From the NCBI GenBank assembly GCA_034189865.1, contig JAXHTV010000010.1, positions 41,834 through 105,833 of the forward strand: a stretch of 64,000 nt of DNA, written 5' to 3'. Origin of the DNA: Pseudomonadota bacterium (lineage in GTDB: Bacteria > Pseudomonadota > Gammaproteobacteria > UBA5335). The notes beneath the pieces were generated by a model, which did not search any database, was not told where the DNA came from, and saw only the letters and a program-made list of their open reading frames with translations. The translations under genes and the position numbers were made by a program. This document shows positions 1 to 9,244 of the stretch, piece after piece. Numbering within the stretch: position 1 is the first letter of the stretch; each line of letters begins with the position of its first letter.

Positions 1-176
1 ATCCGGGAAGGGGACCGCCAATTTTTCCGGGTTGCGAACCATCGCCAGATACCACAAGCGACCGCCAACGCGATGGTCCATAGCGCCACGTGCCAAACGT
101 GAGGCAGAACGGCCAAGCCGAGGCAGATAAGCAACCATTCGGTGGTGCTGCGATCCAGAAGACTGGCTTGTCTCAT
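1..176 (-). CDS. Transglutaminase-like TgpA/DUF3488 protein, N-terminal fragment
   Basis: The minus-strand frame opens with ATG at 176 and runs off the left edge of the window, so only about 58 residues are visible. They begin MRQASLLDRSTTEWLL and contain a hydrophobic stretch rich in Leu, Ala and Val (about residues 15-45), as expected for the first membrane helices of TgpA-type proteins. The start codon overlaps the stop of the DUF58 gene (ATGA), so the two are translationally coupled. MoxR, DUF58 and TgpA form a conserved gene trio in Proteobacteria; TgpA carries a periplasmic transglutaminase-like domain, which lies outside this window. The identification rests on the context and the membrane-type N-terminus, not on a catalytic motif. 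Confidence 0.75.
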   Translation of the reverse strand, partial: MRQASLLDRSTTEWLLICLGLAVLPHVWHVALWTIALAVACGIWRWFATRKNWRSPSR

Positions 177-1153
177 TCGTCCATTCCGGTTCGGGGCAGG
201 TTGTGCAGCGCCAGCATACGCAGGCAGGCCTCCCGATGGTCCGATCCCAGCGACGGCGAACGCTGTCCGCTCGATAGTTTCAAGCCGTAAGGGCGCTCGT
301 CGCGTTCACACTCAAGTAGCAAGCGGCACAGCTGGGAAAGCCCGAGTTCTACGTCTCGCGTCTCAAGTGCGGACAAATCGAGCCAGATTTCATGACCTGC
401 ACTCGCGCTGAATTGTTTGGTCAGCAGGCCTTGCTCCCGGGCCAGTGCCGTCCACAGTATGTGGCGAAACGGGTCGCCGTGGTGGTAGTCACGCAGGCTA
501 TGGAAATCCTCAGAACTGCCGATGCGTCGCGACGGATTTCGTCCATAACCGTGAGTCGCGGAGTTGACTGTGGGCGGTGATTCGGCTGGTGCCGGGTAGA
601 CCAGGCTGTCGGTGTCGGGTTGGACGAAAGACCACGCCCGGAACAGGCCGAGGGGATGCTCGGTGCTGATACGAAAACGGGGAGCTTTTAGATACCCCCG
701 GCACGTGCTGTCGACGCCGATGCGAACTTGCGCACGTTCGTGGGGTGGTACGTGCACGTGCTGAGTGTCACCGTTTGGCCCTTCGACGGAAATGCTGTAG
801 CGCATGAAGTCGTTGGGGTTCTCCAAAAACAACCGGAAATAGGCGCGTTCGGAGGCAAAGACCGGCTCCGCGCCGATGCTCCAGATCCTGAGGCCTAAAA
901 GGTTTTGATGGGTGTGATGCATGGCGACAAATGCCAATGCGCCGAGTAAGAAACAGGTGGCGAAGGCCATGCTATTGCCATAATTCATGGCGCCCAGCAA
1001 CATCACCAAGAGCATGATGCCGAACAACACACCGTAACGGGTCGGCAAAATGTAAATGCGTTGCCGACGCAGGGTGATCACACCGGCTTGCCTCGGGTGC
1101 CGATGGGCGACCCAGCCGAGAATCAGGCGATCTAGTCGACTCAGCCCCGGCAT
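173..1153 (-). CDS. DUF58 domain-containing protein
   Basis: This 326-residue protein belongs to the DUF58 family, whose members are encoded next to MoxR ATPases; their biochemical role is unsettled. Two hydrophobic segments lie near the N-terminus (about residues 37-75: YGVLFGIMLLVMLLGAMNYG and a following stretch), so it is probably anchored in the inner membrane. The DUF58 signature appears around residue 205-240, with SEDFHSLRDYHHGDPFRHI followed by LWTALAREQGLLTKQF. The start is two bases downstream of the moxR stop, and its own stop overlaps the transglutaminase start. A von Willebrand-like fold is known for the family, and its partner is likely the MoxR ATPase. Confidence 0.9.
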   Translation of the reverse strand: MPGLSRLDRLILGWVAHRHPRQAGVITLRRQRIYILPTRYGVLFGIMLLVMLLGAMNYGNSMAFATCFLLGALAFVAMHHTHQNLLGLRIWSIGAEPVFASERAYFRLFLENPNDFMRYSISVEGPNGDTQHVHVPPHERAQVRIGVDSTCRGYLKAPRFRISTEHPLGLFRAWSFVQPDTDSLVYPAPAESPPTVNSATHGYGRNPSRRIGSSEDFHSLRDYHHGDPFRHILWTALAREQGLLTKQFSASAGHEIWLDLSALETRDVELGLSQLCRLLLECERDERPYGLKLSSGQRSPSLGSDHREACLRMLALHNLPRTGMDE

Positions 1154-1155
1154 GG

Positions 1156-2157
1156 CTAAGGAATCGGTACGGCTTCCAGGAGGTGCTCACCGACATTGTT
1201 GCGATCACCGGCGCCATCGGTTCCCTGTAGACGGTGGTTGACGACCGGACCGATTATGGCTTGCACGTCTTCGGGCAGGGTATGGTTGCGTCCGTTGATA
1301 TAGGCCCACGCCTGTGCAGCCCGTACCAAGGCCAAGCCCGCACGCGGTGAGAGACCCTCGCGGAATGCTCCGCTTTCACGCGTATAGCGTGTGAGGTCCT
1401 GCACGTATGCGACCAACGCGTCGGCCAGATGCACTTGCGCGGCTTCGGCTTGAAGGGCGAGTAAGCGGGTCGGGCCCATCAAGGGTTGTAGCTCCCGTAG
1501 CAATTCGCGGCGGTCGTGACCGAGCAGCAGCGCACGTTCGGCGTCCGCATCGGGATACCCCAGCTCCAAGCGCATCAGAAATCGATCCAGCTGTGATTCG
1601 GGTAGGGGAAAGGTGCCGGCCTGATGGCTGGGGTTTTGGGTCGCCACCACGAAAAACGGTTCAGGTAAACGGTGTGTGGTCCCGTCGACGGTGACTTGGC
1701 GTTCTTCCATCGCCTCTAGCAGTGCGCTTTGGGTTTTGGGGGTTGCCCGGTTGATTTCGTCTGCCAGGACCAGTTCCACGAAAACCGGGCCGGGGTGAAA
1801 AACGAACTCGTCTGATTCGCGTTTGAAAATCGTGGTGCCGGTGACATCGCCGGGCAACAAGTCACTGGTGAATTGGATTCGCTGGAATTCCAACCCAAGG
1901 GTCAAAGCCAGCGTGTGGGCCAGGGTTGTTTTACCGACGCCGGGGACATCTTCGATTAGCAGGTGGCCGCGCGCGAGCAGGCAAGTAAGCGCCAACCGAA
2001 TTTGTTTGTCTTTGCCCAGAATGACGTCACCAATCTGGGATATCACGGCCGCCAGTGCATGGTCCTTCGGCTCGTTCGCGGCGAGGGGGGGTAGCATGTC
2101 ATCATGCGTCAGCATAGGTATTGTTCTTGTCTCGGGCTGTTGCGTTTCGTACAGCAT
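1156..2157 (-). CDS. MoxR-family AAA+ ATPase
   Basis: A 333-residue AAA+ ATPase of the MoxR family, thought to act as a chaperone-like factor with its DUF58 partner. Walker A is EDVPGVGKTTLA (about residues 69-80), Walker B is LADEINRA (about 130-137), and sensor 1 lies in VVATQNP (about 170). The C-terminal lid contains SPRAGLALVRAAQAWA. It is the first gene of the moxR-DUF58-tgpA operon. The start is uncertain: ATG codons at 2157, 2115 and 2097 are all possible and none has a clear Shine-Dalgarno sequence. The first well-conserved family residues begin after residue 30. Confidence 0.93.
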   Translation of the reverse strand: MLYETQQPETRTIPMLTHDDMLPPLAANEPKDHALAAVISQIGDVILGKDKQIRLALTCLLARGHLLIEDVPGVGKTTLAHTLALTLGLEFQRIQFTSDLLPGDVTGTTIFKRESDEFVFHPGPVFVELVLADEINRATPKTQSALLEAMEERQVTVDGTTHRLPEPFFVVATQNPSHQAGTFPLPESQLDRFLMRLELGYPDADAERALLLGHDRRELLRELQPLMGPTRLLALQAEAAQVHLADALVAYVQDLTRYTRESGAFREGLSPRAGLALVRAAQAWAYINGRNHTLPEDVQAIIGPVVNHRLQGTDGAGDRNNVGEHLLEAVPIP

Positions 2158-2301
2158 CGCGCGGGCGTTGTCGCAATTCTGAACACGGATTATTCGGGCT
2201 AGTCATGAGGTTTTCGGCCGGAATGAGTAGAATATTAGCTATCGAGCTTTGCACTCCGGGTGAATCAAGGCAAGAAATTTTCTGTTCAAAGAGGCGAGTC
2301 A

Positions 2302-2514
2302 ATGGGGGAAGAAAAACGCGCTATGCGATGGTGGCATGTAGTGGCTAGCGTGCTGGCTGCTATGTTCGGGGTCCAAAGCGAGCAAAATCGCCAACGTGAT
2401 TTTTCTGAAGGAAATCCGTGGATATTTATCGTCACGGGCGCGATGATGACGCTGTTGCTGATTTTGGTCCTGTGGTTGGCCGTGAAACTTATACTGGCCA
2501 ATGCCGGTCTTTAA
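2302..2514 (+). CDS. DUF2970 family small membrane protein
   Basis: A 70-residue protein with the pattern of the DUF2970 family: a basic/aromatic N-terminus (MRWWHVVASVLAAMFGVQS), the polar stretch EQNRQRDFSEGNPW, and a single C-terminal membrane helix (about residues 40-66). The function of the family is unknown. ATG at 2302 is preferred over an upstream in-frame codon at 2260 because the sequence gaggcgag lies just before it and the family homology starts there. It is read divergently from moxR and is followed by another small plus-strand gene. Confidence 0.8.
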   Translation: MGEEKRAMRWWHVVASVLAAMFGVQSEQNRQRDFSEGNPWIFIVTGAMMTLLLILVLWLAVKLILANAGL

Positions 2515-2603
2515 AGGCGCGATTGAAACGGCCGAGCACTCCCATAAAGGGTGCTGGTATGCACTTGAAGTATTGCATTGAAATCGGCGAGTAGAGGTGA
2601 TTG

Positions 2604-2945
2604 ATGTCCATTCGGGAGTTGATTAAGCAGTGGGAGGCCAGTGCCAAATCGGACTTGACGGCCCACGAGTACTGCGTTCGATTGTCGATCCACGATGCGG
2701 CGCGGGTCGCCGCTCTGGCAGAAATGTACGCCCAGCGCTCAGAATCCGAGATCATTACCGATCTCATCGGCGCGGCGCTGGATGAACTGGAAAGCTCCCT
2801 TCCGTATCAGGAAGGTCAGCGTGTGGTGGCCACCGACGAACAAGGGGATCCCATCTATGAAGACGCCGGTCCGTCGCGGCGGCTTTATGAACTCACGCAG
2901 AAGTTTGCTGCGCAACTCGAGGCAGACAGCCGAGGGGCGAAATAG
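2604..2945 (+). CDS. Conserved small protein of the pilin assembly / pili tip component group
   Basis: A 113-residue soluble protein with the features MSIRELIKQWE, an alpha-helical middle (AARVAALAEMYAQRSESEIITDLI would be a ribbon-helix-helix-like segment) and the conserved end GDPIYEDAGPS. Close relatives in Pseudomonas-like bacteria carry the labels pilin assembly protein or type 1 pili tip component. Those names have little experimental support that I know of. ATG at 2604 follows a good Shine-Dalgarno (agaggtga) and is preferred to the TTG one codon upstream. There is no signal peptide or membrane segment, which speaks against a literal pilus tip subunit. It converges on valS. Confidence 0.75.
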   Translation: MSIRELIKQWEASAKSDLTAHEYCVRLSIHDAARVAALAEMYAQRSESEIITDLIGAALDELESSLPYQEGQRVVATDEQGDPIYEDAGPSRRLYELTQKFAAQLEADSRGAK

Positions 2946-2946
2946 C

Positions 2947-2986
2947 GTGCGCGGGACGACCCGCCAACCGAGTCGTCGCTGCGCAC
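2947..2986. repeat. Hairpin between convergent genes
   Basis: GTGCGC (2947-2952) and GACGAC (2955-2960) pair with GTCGTC (2972-2977) and GCGCAC (2981-2986) around an 11-base loop, with a small internal loop. It fills the 47-base gap between two convergent stop codons. It lacks a T-run on either strand, so it is at most a weak bidirectional transcription barrier or an mRNA 3' stabiliser. Confidence 0.4.
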
Positions 2987-2992
2987 TGTGGG

Positions 2993-5851
2993 TCAGGTCA
3001 AACGGGCGATTCGAGCCCGTTGGGTGTCCAGTTCATTGATGGCTATTTTGATGGATTCTGCCCGGGCCTGCTCTTTTGCCACCACCGCGGTCGGCGCGTT
3101 GAGGGTGAACTGCGCGTTGTTGAGCTTTTTCTCCACCCGTTCGAGGTCTTGGTTGAGTTTATGAAGCTGCTTGTCCAGCCGTTCAAGCTCCGCCTCGGCG
3201 TCGATAATCCCCGCCATCGGCACCAGGATTTTTAGCGTGCCGATCAAGGCCGTGGCGGATTCAGGCGGTTCCTCGCCCGCCGCAAGATAGCGAATGCTCT
3301 CAACACGCGCCAGTCGGGACAGATAGCTTTCATAGGCGCTCACGCGAGTCCGGTCGGTGTCCGTCGCATCTTGAAGCACCACCGGGAGCGGCCGACTGGG
3401 TGCGATGTCCATTTCACCCCGTATCCGTCGTAGTCCGAGAATGAATGATTGCAACCATTCAATTTCGCCAATGGCTTGTTCGTCTTGCCCGGCGGCGTCG
3501 GCCACCGGATACGGTCGCAGGGAAATGGTCTCACCCGTCACGCCGGTCAGCGGCGCCACACGTTGCCATATGTCCTCGGTGATAAATGGCATCACCGGGT
3601 GCATCAGTCTCAGCAAAGTTTCCAGAACTTCTAGCAAGGTGCGGCGAGTCGCCCGTTTTTCCGCGGCGCTGGCCGCTGTACTTTGCAGTACGGGCTTGGA
3701 TAGCTCCAGATACCAGTCGCAGTACTCGTTCCAAGTGAATTCATACAGTGCTTGCGCCGCAAGATCGAATCGGTAGCTGTCAATGTGTTGTCTGACTTCC
3801 GCGACTCGCGCATTGAGGCGTGCCTGAATCCAGCGATCCGGCACACTGTATTCCATCTGTCCGCCGCCCAGGCCGGCGTCTTCGCCTTCCACACTCATCA
3901 ACACGTAGCGAGCGGCATTCCAGAGTTTGTTGCAGAAATTCCGGTATCCCTCGACACGGCCTAGGTCGAATCGGATGTCCCGGCCATGGGTGGCTAGTGC
4001 GGCGAAGGTGAAGCGCAGCGCGTCGGTGCCAAATGCGGGGATACCGTCCGGGAACTCTTTGCACGTGGCTTTTTCAATTCGGTGAGCCATCTGTGGCTGC
4101 ATCAAACCGCGAGTGCGTTTCTGCACCAAGGATTCGAGATCGATGCCATCGATGAGGTCGATGGGGTCTAACACGTTGCCCTTGGATTTGGACATCTTCT
4201 GGCCCTGAGCGTCGCGCACCAGGCCATGCATGTAGATTTCTCGAAACGGGATGTCGCCTGCGAATTTCAGCCCCATCATGATCATTCGAGCCACCCAGAA
4301 AAAGATGATGTCGAATCCGGTGACCAGAACCGATGTGGGGTAGTAGTTTTTGAGTGCCTCCGTGTTGTCGGGCCAGCCGAGCGTTGAGAACGGCCACAGT
4401 GCCGACGAGAACCAAGTGTCCAGGACATCCGGGTCTCGGCTCAGTTGGGCCTCCGGCGACAATCCATGGCGCGTCCGCACATCCTGTTCGTCTCGTCCCA
4501 CATAGACGTTGCCATGCTCGTCATACCACGCGGGGATTCGGTGACCCCACCAAATTTGGCGTGAAATACACCAATCTTCGATGTTGCGCATCCACTCGAA
4601 ATAGGTTTTACGCCAGTTGTCGGGAACAAAACGGATGCGGCCGTTTTCAACTGCCTCGATGGCCGGTTGGGCAAGCGCCTCCGTACGGACGAACCATTGA
4701 TCGGTCAGGTAAGGCTCGATGACTGCGCCGCTGCGGTCTCCTCGTGGGACCATCAAACGGTGATCGTCAATGCGTTCCAAAAGCCCTGCCGACTCAAAGT
4801 GTTCGATCACCTTTTTTCTAGCGTCGTAGCGATCCAGTCCCCGGTAGGCGGCTGGGTAAAGCGTGCACACCGATGGCTGCCCGGCCGCCGGATTACCGTC
4901 GTCGGTTAGATCGGCCTTCAATCGTGCATCGGGGGTCAAGATGTTGATCAGACCGTGCCAGGGGATTTCCGACAACGCTTCCTGGTGCCGGGTCCACACG
5001 GCAAAGTCGTTGAAATCATGGGCCGGGGTGATCTTAACGCAGCCGCTGCCGAATTCCGGGTCGACGTACTCGTCGGCGATGACCGGGATTAATCGTTCGG
5101 CGATGGGCAGCCAAACCTGGCGTCCGATCAGGCCCTGGTAACGGGCGTCTTCCGGGTGCACCGCCACGGCGGCATCGCCCAGCATCGTTTCCGGGCGGGT
5201 GGTGGCCACCACCAAATAGTGGTCGGTGGGTTGGCCTTTGTCATCGGCCAGCGGATAGCGGAAGTGCCACAAATGGCCTTTTTCTTCTTCCGAGATCACT
5301 TCCAAATCCGAGATTGCCGTGTGCAAAACGGGATCCCAATTTACTAACCTCTGCCCACGATAGATCAGATCTTCTTCGTAGAGCCGAACGAAAACCTCCA
5401 CAACGGCTTTTGACAAGCCATCGTCCATAGTGAAGCGTTCGCGCGACCAATCCGGGGAAGCGCCCAGGCGGCGCAGCTGGCGGGAGATATGCCCGCCGGA
5501 TTCTTCCTTCCATTGCCATACCCGCTCAATGAAGGCCTCACGTCCCAGATCGTGCCGGTTTTGCCCTTGGGCCGCCAGCTGGCGTTCCACCACCATTTGG
5601 GTGGCGATCCCGGCGTGATCGGTGCCCGGCTGCCAGAGCGTATTGTCGCCACACATGCGGTGATAGCGGATGAGAAGATCCATCACGGTGGACTGAAAGG
5701 CATGCCCCATATGCAATGTGCCGGTGACATTCGGCGGCGGAATCATGATGCAGTAGGAAGGTCCCCCGGGGCGGGGTGAAAAATATCCCTGCTCTTCCCA
5801 GTGTCGATACCAACGTTGCTCGATGGCGTGAGGGTCGTAAGCCTTTTCCAT
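2993..5851 (-). CDS. valS: Valine-tRNA ligase
   Basis: Full-length (952 residues) class I aminoacyl-tRNA synthetase that charges tRNA-Val. The HIGH-type motif is in [15 protein letters not shown] (about residues 38-52) and the KMSKS motif is in [14 protein letters not shown] (about 555-568). The CP1 editing domain lies between them with [10 protein letters not shown]. The C-terminus is a charged coiled coil typical of ValRS ([19 protein letters not shown]). The gene lies downstream of holC and pepA on the same strand, a common arrangement (pepA-holC-valS) in Gammaproteobacteria. No irregularities are visible. Confidence 0.98.
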   Translation of the reverse strand: MEKAYDPHAIEQRWYRHWEEQGYFSPRPGGPSYCIMIPPPNVTGTLHMGHAFQSTVMDLLIRYHRMCGDNTLWQPGTDHAGIATQMVVERQLAAQGQNRHDLGREAFIERVWQWKEESGGHISRQLRRLGASPDWSRERFTMDDGLSKAVVEVFVRLYEEDLIYRGQRLVNWDPVLHTAISDLEVISEEEKGHLWHFRYPLADDKGQPTDHYLVVATTRPETMLGDAAVAVHPEDARYQGLIGRQVWLPIAERLIPVIADEYVDPEFGSGCVKITPAHDFNDFAVWTRHQEALSEIPWHGLINILTPDARLKADLTDDGNPAAGQPSVCTLYPAAYRGLDRYDARKKVIEHFESAGLLERIDDHRLMVPRGDRSGAVIEPYLTDQWFVRTEALAQPAIEAVENGRIRFVPDNWRKTYFEWMRNIEDWCISRQIWWGHRIPAWYDEHGNVYVGRDEQDVRTRHGLSPEAQLSRDPDVLDTWFSSALWPFSTLGWPDNTEALKNYYPTSVLVTGFDIIFFWVARMIMMGLKFAGDIPFREIYMHGLVRDAQGQKMSKSKGNVLDPIDLIDGIDLESLVQKRTRGLMQPQMAHRIEKATCKEFPDGIPAFGTDALRFTFAALATHGRDIRFDLGRVEGYRNFCNKLWNAARYVLMSVEGEDAGLGGGQMEYSVPDRWIQARLNARVAEVRQHIDSYRFDLAAQALYEFTWNEYCDWYLELSKPVLQSTAASAAEKRATRRTLLEVLETLLRLMHPVMPFITEDIWQRVAPLTGVTGETISLRPYPVADAAGQDEQAIGEIEWLQSFILGLRRIRGEMDIAPSRPLPVVLQDATDTDRTRVSAYESYLSRLARVESIRYLAAGEEPPESATALIGTLKILVPMAGIIDAEAELERLDKQLHKLNQDLERVEKKLNNAQFTLNAPTAVVAKEQARAESIKIAINELDTQRARIARLT

Positions 5852-5896
5852 TTGTGTCCGTCGTTAGGTGAGTGGTTTGGCCCGTGGGTGGCCGTG

Positions 5897-6340
5897 TTAC
5901 GCGCGCTTCTGCGGCGGTAAATTCAGCGTTTCCAAGGCATATCCCCGATCGCGATAGAAGCGAAATCGCTCTCGACCCGATTGGCGGTCCTGATCGTCGT
6001 CGGCAACGAGCTCCACCAACCGTTCGAACTGACCGAAGAACAAAGGTACCTCACGGGTGAGGTTGATCATGACATCGTGGACCCGCGGTTGTGGTCGGCT
6101 GTCATGGCCGATAACAACCGGACTGGTTTGATCATCGTGTTCATGGCGCACATGTGGAACAAAACTCCCCTGGCGAAAGGTCCAGAGGAGTTGGTCCACT
6201 CGCTCGGCGGCAATGGGCGATTCGGTATGCAGATAAACGCCGTGACCTTGTTGATAGGCTTTCTCTGCGATTCGACATGCCGCAATGAATCGTTCGTCGG
6301 TGCTCTGACGCGTGAGCACGTAGAAGCTGATTCGTGTCAT
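5897..6340 (-). CDS. holC: DNA polymerase III subunit chi
   Basis: A 147-residue chi subunit of the clamp-loader complex; it binds psi (HolD) and the tail of SSB, tethering the holoenzyme to single-stranded DNA. Recognisable family elements are the start MTRISFYVL, the helix ACRIAEKAYQQGHGVYLHT, DQLLWTFRQGSFVPH, and the SSB-facing end YRDRGYALETLNL. It starts 9 bases after the pepA stop and is followed by valS, matching the conserved pepA-holC-valS order. Confidence 0.95.
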   Translation of the reverse strand: MTRISFYVLTRQSTDERFIAACRIAEKAYQQGHGVYLHTESPIAAERVDQLLWTFRQGSFVPHVRHEHDDQTSPVVIGHDSRPQPRVHDVMINLTREVPLFFGQFERLVELVADDDQDRQSGRERFRFYRDRGYALETLNLPPQKRA

Positions 6341-6349
6341 CGGATGCGC

Positions 6350-7843
6350 TCAGGCGTCCACTTGGTTCATCAGATACTCGGTTAGCAACAATACGGGTCT
6401 GCCCGTTGCGTTTTTGCGTTTGCCCCCGTGCCAGGCGGTGCCTGCGATATCCAGGTGGGCCCAGTGGTCGTCTTCGACGAAGCGGGACAGGAAGCAGGCC
6501 GCTGTGATACTACCGGCGTCACGGCCGCCGACATTGGCCATGTCCGCAAAGGGGCTGTCCAGCTGCTTTTGGTAGGCACTCCAAACGGGCAATTCCCAGG
6601 CCCGATCACCGGTGGCTTCACCGGCGTGTAGGAGTGCTTTGGTCAGTGCCGGCGTGTTGCTGAACAGGCCCGTGGCGTGGTGGCCCAAAGCGACCACACA
6701 GGCTCCGGTGAGAGTGGCGATGTCGATGATGGTCACCGGTTCATAACGCTGGGCATAGGTGAGCGCATCGCAAAGCAGCAGTCGTCCTTCAGCGTCGGTG
6801 TTGAGAATCTCGATGGTTTTACCTGACATGCTGGTGACGATATCGCCGGGCTTGCTGGCCTTGCCGTCGGGTAAGTTTTCGCTGCTCGGTATGATCCCGA
6901 TGACATTGATCGGCAGTTTGAGCGTCGCGACAGTCAGCAGGGAACCTAGCACGCTGGCGGCGCCGCACATGTCATATTTCATTTCATCCATCGCTGCGGC
7001 GGGCTTGATGGAGATGCCGCCGGAATCGAAGGTCACCCCCTTACCTACCAATACATAGGGCCTGGAGCCGTCTTTGGTGCCGGTGTATTCCATCACGATC
7101 AGCTTGGCAGGTTGTTCGCTGCCTTTGGCGACCGACAGCAGTGCCCCCATGCCCAGCGCTTCCATGTCGGACTCATCCAGAACTTTGGTCTCGATGGCGG
7201 GCAAGTCTTTCGCCAGCTGGAGTCCTTGATCGGCCAGGTAGCTGGGTGTGCAGACGTTACCGGGGAGGTTACCCAAATCTCGCGCCAGGCTTACGCCTTT
7301 GGAAATGGCAACACCGACATCGATCGCTTGTTCAGCGGCCGCCAAGTCGCGGCGCGTCTCCAAGCCCATAATTAGGCTGCGCAGCCGTCCTTCCGGTTCG
7401 GCCTCTTTCGTTTTGAAACGGTCGAAACGGTAAGATGCCTCTTCGGTATGAATCACCGTTTCTTTGACTTTCCAGTTGACATCACGTCCGCGGACGTTCA
7501 GATCGGTCAGGTAGCTGATGGCGTCTCGCGTGCCTGTTCTGTTCAACGCTCTGACCGCAGCACGTGTGGCTTGCCGAAAACGCTCGTCATCGAAGTCCCG
7601 CTCTCGACCACAGCCCACTAGCAAGACCCGATCACACAAGGTGTTGGGGACATTGTGCACCAGCAAGGTTTGGCCGGCTTTTCCATCCATGTCGCCTCGA
7701 CGGAGAATGCCGCCGATATATCCATCACTGACCTGGTCAATCCGCTCCAGCGCTGCACTGGGTTTTCTGCGTTCGAACACGCCCACCACGATACATGGCA
7801 CGCGTTGCTTTTCCGGGTTGCCGCTTTTTGCTCCGTACTCCAT
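6350..7843 (-). CDS. pepA: Leucyl aminopeptidase (cytosol aminopeptidase, PepA/XerB type)
   Basis: A 497-residue M17 family peptidase with two metal ions. The active-site signature NTDAEGRLLL is present at about residues 348-357, and the metal/substrate lysine region is VGKGVTFDSGGISIK (about 263-277). In E. coli the same protein also binds DNA in carAB regulation and Xer recombination at cer. The start ATG at 7843 is chosen because caggagt lies 6 bases upstream; the frame stays open to 7909 but that upstream part overlaps leader hairpins and has no family homology. It is divergent from lptF, as in many Gammaproteobacteria. Confidence 0.96.
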   Translation of the reverse strand: MEYGAKSGNPEKQRVPCIVVGVFERRKPSAALERIDQVSDGYIGGILRRGDMDGKAGQTLLVHNVPNTLCDRVLLVGCGRERDFDDERFRQATRAAVRALNRTGTRDAISYLTDLNVRGRDVNWKVKETVIHTEEASYRFDRFKTKEAEPEGRLRSLIMGLETRRDLAAAEQAIDVGVAISKGVSLARDLGNLPGNVCTPSYLADQGLQLAKDLPAIETKVLDESDMEALGMGALLSVAKGSEQPAKLIVMEYTGTKDGSRPYVLVGKGVTFDSGGISIKPAAAMDEMKYDMCGAASVLGSLLTVATLKLPINVIGIIPSSENLPDGKASKPGDIVTSMSGKTIEILNTDAEGRLLLCDALTYAQRYEPVTIIDIATLTGACVVALGHHATGLFSNTPALTKALLHAGEATGDRAWELPVWSAYQKQLDSPFADMANVGGRDAGSITAACFLSRFVEDDHWAHLDIAGTAWHGGKRKNATGRPVLLLTEYLMNQVDA

Positions 7844-7858
7844 CAGTCCACTCCTGAT

Positions 7859-7900
7859 ACGTGAACTCTCACGTGACGACAGCCGCATGGCCGTCGTCAC
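7859..7900 (-). promoter_or_regulatory. Two adjacent inverted repeats in the pepA leader
   Basis: The first repeat is ACGTGA (7859-7864), a 4-base loop, then TCACGT (7869-7874). The second is GTGACGAC with GCC, a 4-base loop, then GGC with GTCGTCAC (7873-7900), 11 pairs with one mismatch. Both lie 16-57 bases upstream of the chosen pepA start. They could fold in the mRNA leader or be binding sites for a dimeric protein. Self-regulation by PepA is a possibility by analogy with E. coli, not something shown here. Confidence 0.5.
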
Positions 7901-8137
7901 AGTGACCAATTAATTTCATTGGATAATGAGGGTTCGTTTGATTATGGCGATAATTAACCGCTGCAATTTGCAAGAAATCTGCTTCGATTCGGACCGTTTG
8001 TTGCGCTATCACTAAATCTCCGGCCCAATCGACACTGGTTTGTCTTTCTCTACGTCGTTATGATCTCGAATCACAATATTCTAGTGAAAACGATTAGTTA
8101 TTTGAAATTTTCCGCATAACCCTGATTTTACTCCCAG
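7901..8137. other. Divergent promoter region between pepA and lptF
   Basis: This AT-richer stretch separates the divergent pepA and lptF genes and contains no credible gene. On the minus strand a TTGCAG...TAATCA pair with 16-base spacing (around 7934-7961) could be a pepA promoter. For lptF I see AT-rich sequence at 8075-8115 but no clear sigma-70 pair. Both promoter readings are weak. Confidence 0.4.
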
Positions 8138-9244
8138 ATGCTCGGATTGTTCGAACGCGGCCTAATACGCGAAGTTTTGCAGCTGACCGCCGTCGTGCTC
8201 CTGATTTTGCTCCTAATTATGGTGGGCGCACAGTTTGCGGCTTTGTTTGCGCTGGCGTCCGCCGGACAGGTTCCACTGGGTGCCATCGCACCGCTGGCCT
8301 CTCTTGATGCGGTCCAGCAGTTGGTGCTGCTCCTTCCGGTTGCCTATTACGTCGCCATCCTGACGTCCGTGGGTCGGATGTACCGGAATCACGAGGCTTA
8401 CGCTTGGGCCGTCGCAGGCGTCGGGCCAGCCCGGATCTACCGGCCATTGTTCTTGATCGCCATTGTATTGTCGGGACTGACCGGCTATTTGTCATTGGAG
8501 CTGGCCCCGTCCGCCGCCGCGGAATCAAAGCAGCTTCGTGCCGAGGCGGAAAGAAATGCCCGTTTCGGGTTGGGGGTGGCCGGACGATTCCAGAGTTTCG
8601 AATCGGGTCGAATTGTCCTCTACGCCGGCCAGGTAAGACCGGGTTCGGGAGAGTTGGAGGACGTGTTCATCCATATGGATGAACAGGATCAACCCATCAC
8701 CATCCGTGCCAAGCGGGGGAAGCTCGAGCCCCAGGACGAGATATCGCAAGTGCTTCGTCTATTCGATGGAACGCGCTATGAGGGCGTTGTGGGTTCCGGT
8801 GGTTATCGGGTGATCCATTTTCGCGAACAGGGTTTTCGCTATGAACTTCCGGCTGCGGAACCTTCGCGTCTCCACCGCAAAGCGATATCGACCGAAGAAC
8901 TGATGTCGGAGCCGCGAAGCCGGGCCGATTGGGCGGAATGGCATTGGCGTCTCGCGGCGCCTAGTGCGGTTTGGGTGTTGGCTTTGCTCGCGGTCCCTCT
9001 CGCGCGTGTCTCGCCAAGACAACGAAGCGCGGGTTTGATCCTGGGTATTTTGATCTACGTTTTTTACTCCAATCTGATGGGTTTGGGACGATCGTGGATG
9101 GCCCAAAAACTGATTTTGCCGATTTTCGGTCTTTGGTGGGTTCATTTGTTGTTTGTCTTGCTCGCCTTGGTGTTATTGGCCCGGCAGGATGGCTGGCGCT
9201 GGGTTTTCGCCGCGGGCTGGCGTCGGGGACAGCGCAGACAATGA
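8138..9244 (+). CDS. lptF: LPS export ABC transporter permease LptF
   Basis: A 368-residue inner-membrane permease of the LptB2FG complex, which extracts lipopolysaccharide and feeds it to LptC and the periplasmic bridge. Hydrophobic helices are seen at about residues 9-35, 47-70, 92-115 and in the C-terminal third (about 265-350), flanking a large periplasmic beta-jellyroll region, which is the LptF topology. The start MLGLFERGLIREVLQ resembles other LptF proteins. The stop overlaps the lptG start by ATGA, so the two permeases are coupled. Confidence 0.96.
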   Translation: MLGLFERGLIREVLQLTAVVLLILLLIMVGAQFAALFALASAGQVPLGAIAPLASLDAVQQLVLLLPVAYYVAILTSVGRMYRNHEAYAWAVAGVGPARIYRPLFLIAIVLSGLTGYLSLELAPSAAAESKQLRAEAERNARFGLGVAGRFQSFESGRIVLYAGQVRPGSGELEDVFIHMDEQDQPITIRAKRGKLEPQDEISQVLRLFDGTRYEGVVGSGGYRVIHFREQGFRYELPAAEPSRLHRKAISTEELMSEPRSRADWAEWHWRLAAPSAVWVLALLAVPLARVSPRQRSAGLILGILIYVFYSNLMGLGRSWMAQKLILPIFGLWWVHLLFVLLALVLLARQDGWRWVFAAGWRRGQRRQ

